Assembly (NCBI GenBank): GCA_934317205.1
Contig: CAKREL010000012.1
Coordinates: forward strand, 1-35,374
From: an uncultured Eubacterium sp.
GTDB lineage: Bacteria > Bacillota > Clostridia > Lachnospirales > Lachnospiraceae
Direction: 5' to 3'
DNA length: 35,374 nt
Part shown: piece after piece, positions 32,549 to 35,374 of the stretch
Numbering within the stretch: position 1 is the stretch's first letter
Layout of the letters: every line of letters starts with the position of its first letter
Notes under the pieces: generated by a model
What the model was told of the DNA's origin: nothing
Database searches by the model: none
What the model saw: the letters and a program-made list of their open reading frames with translations, nothing else
Translations under genes and position numbers: made by a program

Positions 32549-33964
32549 CTACAAAGTATGGCCAAGCAGGCCGTCATACAGACACTGCCCGTCTGATTTT
32601 ACAATATGAATCGGTACTTGTAAAGTATTTTCCAATTCTTCCAGTGTCACATCATCCAGAAATACTTCTTCTCCACTTCGCAACAGATTGCATGGAAGTA
32701 AAAGCATATCTCCCAGTTCCTGACCTGCCAGCTGTGCTTTCAGATCCTGCCCTGTCAGCAGTCCGGACACCGTTATCATCTCTCCAAAAAAATCATTCCG
32801 AATCTGATATACAATCACTTTTATATCCGGATGCTGCTTCATAAATTTTTCTGCCAGTCTGCGTATCAAGCCTGCCGCTGACTTTCCAGTAGCAATAGAA
32901 ACCACCCTGTGATACGTTTTTGTTTCTGATTGCATCACTTCCAAGCTTTCACTTCCAAAAAATTCAGCTCTGTCTGCTTTTTCAGATAATCTTTCCTGTA
33001 AGGAATCTTCCTGTTCTTCCAGTTCATAAGCCAGACAGTCATCAAACTCGCTCTCCAATAATGGGATCATACCGACACCATTTTCCAATTGGATGTAACC
33101 GTCATAATTTTCTTCTGCCGGAAAAGGTTCTTCTGCCAGCAGATACCACTCATCTGAAGCCTGTACAAAATGTGTCCCGTGTTTCTCATAACAGATTTTC
33201 TGCCATTTATGAATGATTTTCAACACTTCTTTTGCATCTTCTTTTTCAAAAGGTTTCAAAGGATACAACCCGTCACGAAATTTTGTCAATCCGACTGGAA
33301 CAACTGACAGGCTCTGCATATACGGAAGATACTCTGCCAGTTCCTTGATGCTTCGTTCGAGTTCCGGACCATCATTTACACCTTTACACAGAACAATCTG
33401 ACCATTCATCTCAATCTCACCTTCGTAAAATCGGCGGATTTTATCCAACGCTTCTCCCGCAAAACGGTTGTGTAGCATCTCACAACGCAATTCCGGATTC
33501 ATTGTATGCACAGATACATTGATCGGTGCCAGTTTATATGTGACAATTCGTTCCACATCTTCTTCTTTCATATTTGTCAGAGTAACATAATTTCCCTGAA
33601 GAAATGATAATCGTGAGTCATCATCCTTAAAATATAAAGTTTCCCGCATATTTGGCGGCATTTGGTCAATAAAGCAAAAAATACATTTATTGTAACAAGA
33701 TTTATAATCATCCATCAGACCGTTTTCAAAAACGATTCCCGGATCTTCATAATAATCTTTTTCAATTTCAAGTTCCCATTCTTCTCCGTTTTGTTTCCGG
33801 ATCAGTAAAGTCAACAGCACATCGTTAATCAGAAAATGATAATCAAAAACATCCTGAATCGGCTTTCCATTTACTTCCAACAGAACATCGCCCGCTTCAA
33901 TTCCCATCTCTTCCGCGATACTTCCCGGTTCAACGCTGTCGATCTTATGTTCTTTTAATTTCAT
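32549..33964 (-). CDS. DUF512-family PDZ-radical SAM protein
   Basis: A 471-residue protein of unknown reaction. The N terminus is a PDZ-like domain (VEPGSIAEEMGIEAGDVLLEVNGKPIQDVFDYHFL, about 9-45), then C90-x3-C94-x2-C97 in SCYNKCIFCFIDQMPPNMRETLYFKDDDSRLSFLQGNYVTLTN, a radical SAM cluster motif with the DUF512 sequence around it, and the DUF512 C-terminal domain. Such proteins are often next to der in clostridia, as here, and their role is not settled. RBS AAAGGAT precedes the ATG; own promoter 30 nt upstream. Confidence 0.93.
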   Translation of the reverse strand: MKLKEHKIDSVEPGSIAEEMGIEAGDVLLEVNGKPIQDVFDYHFLINDVLLTLLIRKQNGEEWELEIEKDYYEDPGIVFENGLMDDYKSCYNKCIFCFIDQMPPNMRETLYFKDDDSRLSFLQGNYVTLTNMKEEDVERIVTYKLAPINVSVHTMNPELRCEMLHNRFAGEALDKIRRFYEGEIEMNGQIVLCKGVNDGPELERSIKELAEYLPYMQSLSVVPVGLTKFRDGLYPLKPFEKEDAKEVLKIIHKWQKICYEKHGTHFVQASDEWYLLAEEPFPAEENYDGYIQLENGVGMIPLLESEFDDCLAYELEEQEDSLQERLSEKADRAEFFGSESLEVMQSETKTYHRVVSIATGKSAAGLIRRLAEKFMKQHPDIKVIVYQIRNDFFGEMITVSGLLTGQDLKAQLAGQELGDMLLLPCNLLRSGEEVFLDDVTLEELENTLQVPIHIVKSDGQCLYDGLLGHTL

Positions 33965-33989
33965 CTATTTCATCCTTTCATTCTGTACC

Positions 33990-34018
33990 ATTGTAACCAA
34001 TTTATGAGGCAACATCAA
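33990..34018 (-). promoter_or_regulatory. Promoter for the DUF512-der-plsY-gpsA group
   Basis: Minus strand TTGATG (34013-34018), 17 nt, TACAAT (33990-33995). The predicted start near 33983 leaves a leader of only about 20 nt. Confidence 0.75.
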
Positions 34019-34068
34019 CCTTTTTTATTTTTCTGTGTCCTTAACTTATGATAATGTCGCATTTTCTT

Positions 34069-34097
34069 TTCGTGCGAGTGTGTATCGTTTGCACGAA
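34069..34097. repeat. 7 bp hairpin in the nifJ-DUF512 gap
   Basis: TTCGTGC (34069-34075) pairs with GCACGAA (34091-34097), loop 15 nt. Third in a row of hairpins between nifJ and the DUF512 promoter. Confidence 0.6.
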
Positions 34098-34100
34098 GTA

Positions 34101-34146
34101 CTTTTGTTTGATAGGAAATTCAACACAATTTCCTGGCAAACAAAAG
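34101..34146. repeat. 20 bp inverted repeat with a 3/3 internal loop
   Basis: CTTTTGTTTG (34101-34110) and GGAAATT (34114-34120) pair with AATTTCC (34127-34133) and CAAACAAAAG (34137-34146), loop CAACAC. Its right arm is the T-tract of the nifJ terminator, so the two structures compete. Confidence 0.75.
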
Positions 34147-34175
34147 AGGTATGCCACCAAAGTGACATACCTCTT
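34137..34175 (-). terminator. Terminator of nifJ
   Basis: 10 bp perfect stem AAGAGGTATG / CATACCTCTT (34144-34153 with 34166-34175), 12 nt loop, followed on the minus strand by TTTTGTTTG. Placed 35 nt after the nifJ stop. Confidence 0.9.
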
Positions 34176-34210
34176 ATAACTATTCATAGTATTTACAAAG
34201 ACAGAATATC

Positions 34211-35374
34211 TTACTCCTCTGTACCGTAAAGTTTTACGAGTTTGTTCAGGTAAGCATATCTTGCTTTTGCATTTTCCTCAGATTTCTCGAAGAGACGATC
34301 TGCTTTCTCCGGATCCTGTCTTACAAGAGCATTGTAACGAACTTCACCATTCAGGAATGCTTTGTAATCTCCACTTGGAGCTTTGCTGTCAAGAGTGAAT
34401 GCATTCTTGCCTTCAGCAGCCAGAGCAGGATTGAAACGGAAGTTGTTCCAGTAACCTACTGCTACAGCATTCTTCTCTTCTGTCTGAGCTTTGCTCATAC
34501 CAATCTTGATACCATGGTTGATACATGGAGCGTATGCGATGATCAGAGATGGTCCCGGATATGCCTCAGCCTCAGCGATTGCTTTAACACACTGATTCAT
34601 ATCAGCACCCATAGCGATCTGTGCAACATATACATAACCATAGCTCATTGCGATGGAAGCAAGGTCTTTCTTCTTAACATCTTTACCGCCTGCTGCGAAC
34701 TGAGCGATTGCACCGATGTTTGTAGATTTAGAAGACTGTCCACCTGTATTGGAATATACCTCAGTATCAAATACCATTACATTGATATCTTTACCACTTG
34801 CAAGGATATGGTCTACACCACCGAATCCGATATCGTAAGCCCATCCGTCACCACCGAATACCCACTGGGATTTCTTTCCAAGGAAGTCTTTCTGTGCAAG
34901 AATTTCCTGTGCTTTATCACATCCACATGCCTCTAAAGCTTTGATAAGCTTATCTGTAGCAGGTCCGTTTGTAACGCCGCATCCGTAAGTATCTAACCAT
35001 TCCTGGCCGGCAGCTTTTACATCTTCATTTGTTCCGTTAGCAACAACATCTTCTACTTTCTCTTTTAATGCACCTCTTAATGCATTGTTTGCGAGAAGCA
35101 TACCATAACCAAACTCTGCAGCATCCTCAAACAGGGAGTTTGACCAAGCCGGTCCTTTTCCTTCCGGAGTTACTGTGTATGGTGTGGACGGTGAAGAGTT
35201 ACCCCAGATAGAGGAGCATCCTGTTGCATTTGCAATATACATTCTGTCACCAAATAACTGAGTGATCAGTTTTGCATATGGTGTCTCACCACAACCAGCA
35301 CAAGCGCCTGAGAACTCAAGCAGCGGCTGTTTGAACTGAGATCCTTTTACAGTATTCTCTTTAAATTTAGCAAT
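34211..35374 (-). CDS. nifJ: Pyruvate:ferredoxin (flavodoxin) oxidoreductase, C-terminal part
   Basis: Oxidative decarboxylation of pyruvate to acetyl-CoA with reduction of ferredoxin, the central catabolic step in clostridia. The frame is open to the window edge: 387 codons are visible, about a third of the usual ~1170-residue homodimeric enzyme. Visible are the TPP-binding domain (LLEFSGACAGCGETPYAKL..., NATGCSSIWG, GDGWAYDIGFGGVDHILAS, FDTEVYSNTGGQSSKST) and the C-terminal tail. The Met at 35242 is internal, not the start; the 44 codons before it are in frame and fit the family. Ends at a stop with its own terminator. Confidence 0.97.
   Translation of the reverse strand: MAKFKENTVKGSQFKQPLLEFSGACAGCGETPYAKLITQLFGDRMYIANATGCSSIWGNSSPSTPYTVTPEGKGPAWSNSLFEDAAEFGYGMLLANNALRGALKEKVEDVVANGTNEDVKAAGQEWLDTYGCGVTNGPATDKLIKALEACGCDKAQEILAQKDFLGKKSQWVFGGDGWAYDIGFGGVDHILASGKDINVMVFDTEVYSNTGGQSSKSTNIGAIAQFAAGGKDVKKKDLASIAMSYGYVYVAQIAMGADMNQCVKAIAEAEAYPGPSLIIAYAPCINHGIKIGMSKAQTEEKNAVAVGYWNNFRFNPALAAEGKNAFTLDSKAPSGDYKAFLNGEVRYNALVRQDPEKADRLFEKSEENAKARYAYLNKLVKLYGTEE

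Noticed and set aside
34211..35242. nifJ fragment beginning at Met 35242 as a truncated gene
   Set aside because: The frame continues upstream to the window edge with conserved PFOR sequence, so it is cut by the window and not broken.
1..35374. A new defence, toxin-antitoxin or biosynthetic system
   Set aside because: All multi-gene groups are recognised housekeeping operons; the remaining unknown proteins are single genes without system-like context.

Overview
This window is a stretch of core chromosome from an AT-rich, spore-forming, strictly anaerobic Firmicute, most likely a Lachnospiraceae member (Clostridium cluster XIVa; genus not resolved). The inference rests on Firmicute gene order (rho-rpmE-DUF1385-prmC-prfA; der-plsY-gpsA), a pyruvate:ferredoxin oxidoreductase, a SpoIIM-like sporulation membrane protein, a preQ1-I riboswitch, GGAGG-type ribosome binding sites and TTGACA/TATAAT-type promoters. 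I see no prophage, transposase, CRISPR array or rRNA.

Layout: 1-924 is the start of a type IV pilin-like gene running off the left edge. A tRNA-Arg(CCG) with its terminator follows at 1041-1149. 1350-4748 holds a split shikimate cluster: aroK-aroD leftward and aroE-aroF rightward from a divergent promoter region. 4855-9420 is a leftward queuosine operon (queD-queE-folE-queC-queF) behind a preQ1-I riboswitch and terminator, with nudF and a spoIIM-like gene apparently appended. 9466-11715 is an SseB-like gene, an unknown gene and an S1-domain gene. 11716-11983 is a hairpin-rich repeat block next to lepB and an exonuclease III gene. A double-GNAT fusion lies at 13591-14730. 14977-19796 is the prfA-prmC-DUF1385-rpmE-rho block. 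20057-22649 is a rightward operon of malic enzyme, a TIGR01212 radical SAM protein and a DUF4364 protein. 22744-24981 carries a flavin reductase and a CBS/DRTGG family II pyrophosphatase, followed by a PucR/CdaR-like regulator and a lone MsmK/UgpC-type ABC ATPase. 27691-27822 is a tandem pair of the same repeat seen near lepB. dut, a zinc-ribbon membrane protein, gpsA, plsY, der and a DUF512 radical SAM protein follow. The right edge holds the 3' end of nifJ.

Functionally the window is housekeeping: aromatic amino acid precursors, tRNA modification, translation termination and its maturation, transcription termination, phospholipid synthesis, nucleotide hygiene and central carbon metabolism. 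The least ordinary elements are non-coding: two dispersed palindromic repeat families (11776-11983 and 27691-27825), a ~15 bp iterated motif in the rho leader, the preQ1 switch with a plausible antiterminator, an rpmE leader hairpin, and overlapping hairpins downstream of nifJ. I found no convincing new multi-gene system. Several gene starts were moved from the longest open frame on ribosome binding site evidence (nudF, queD, aroF, DUF1385, rpmE, malic enzyme, DUF4364, gpsA, PucR-like).
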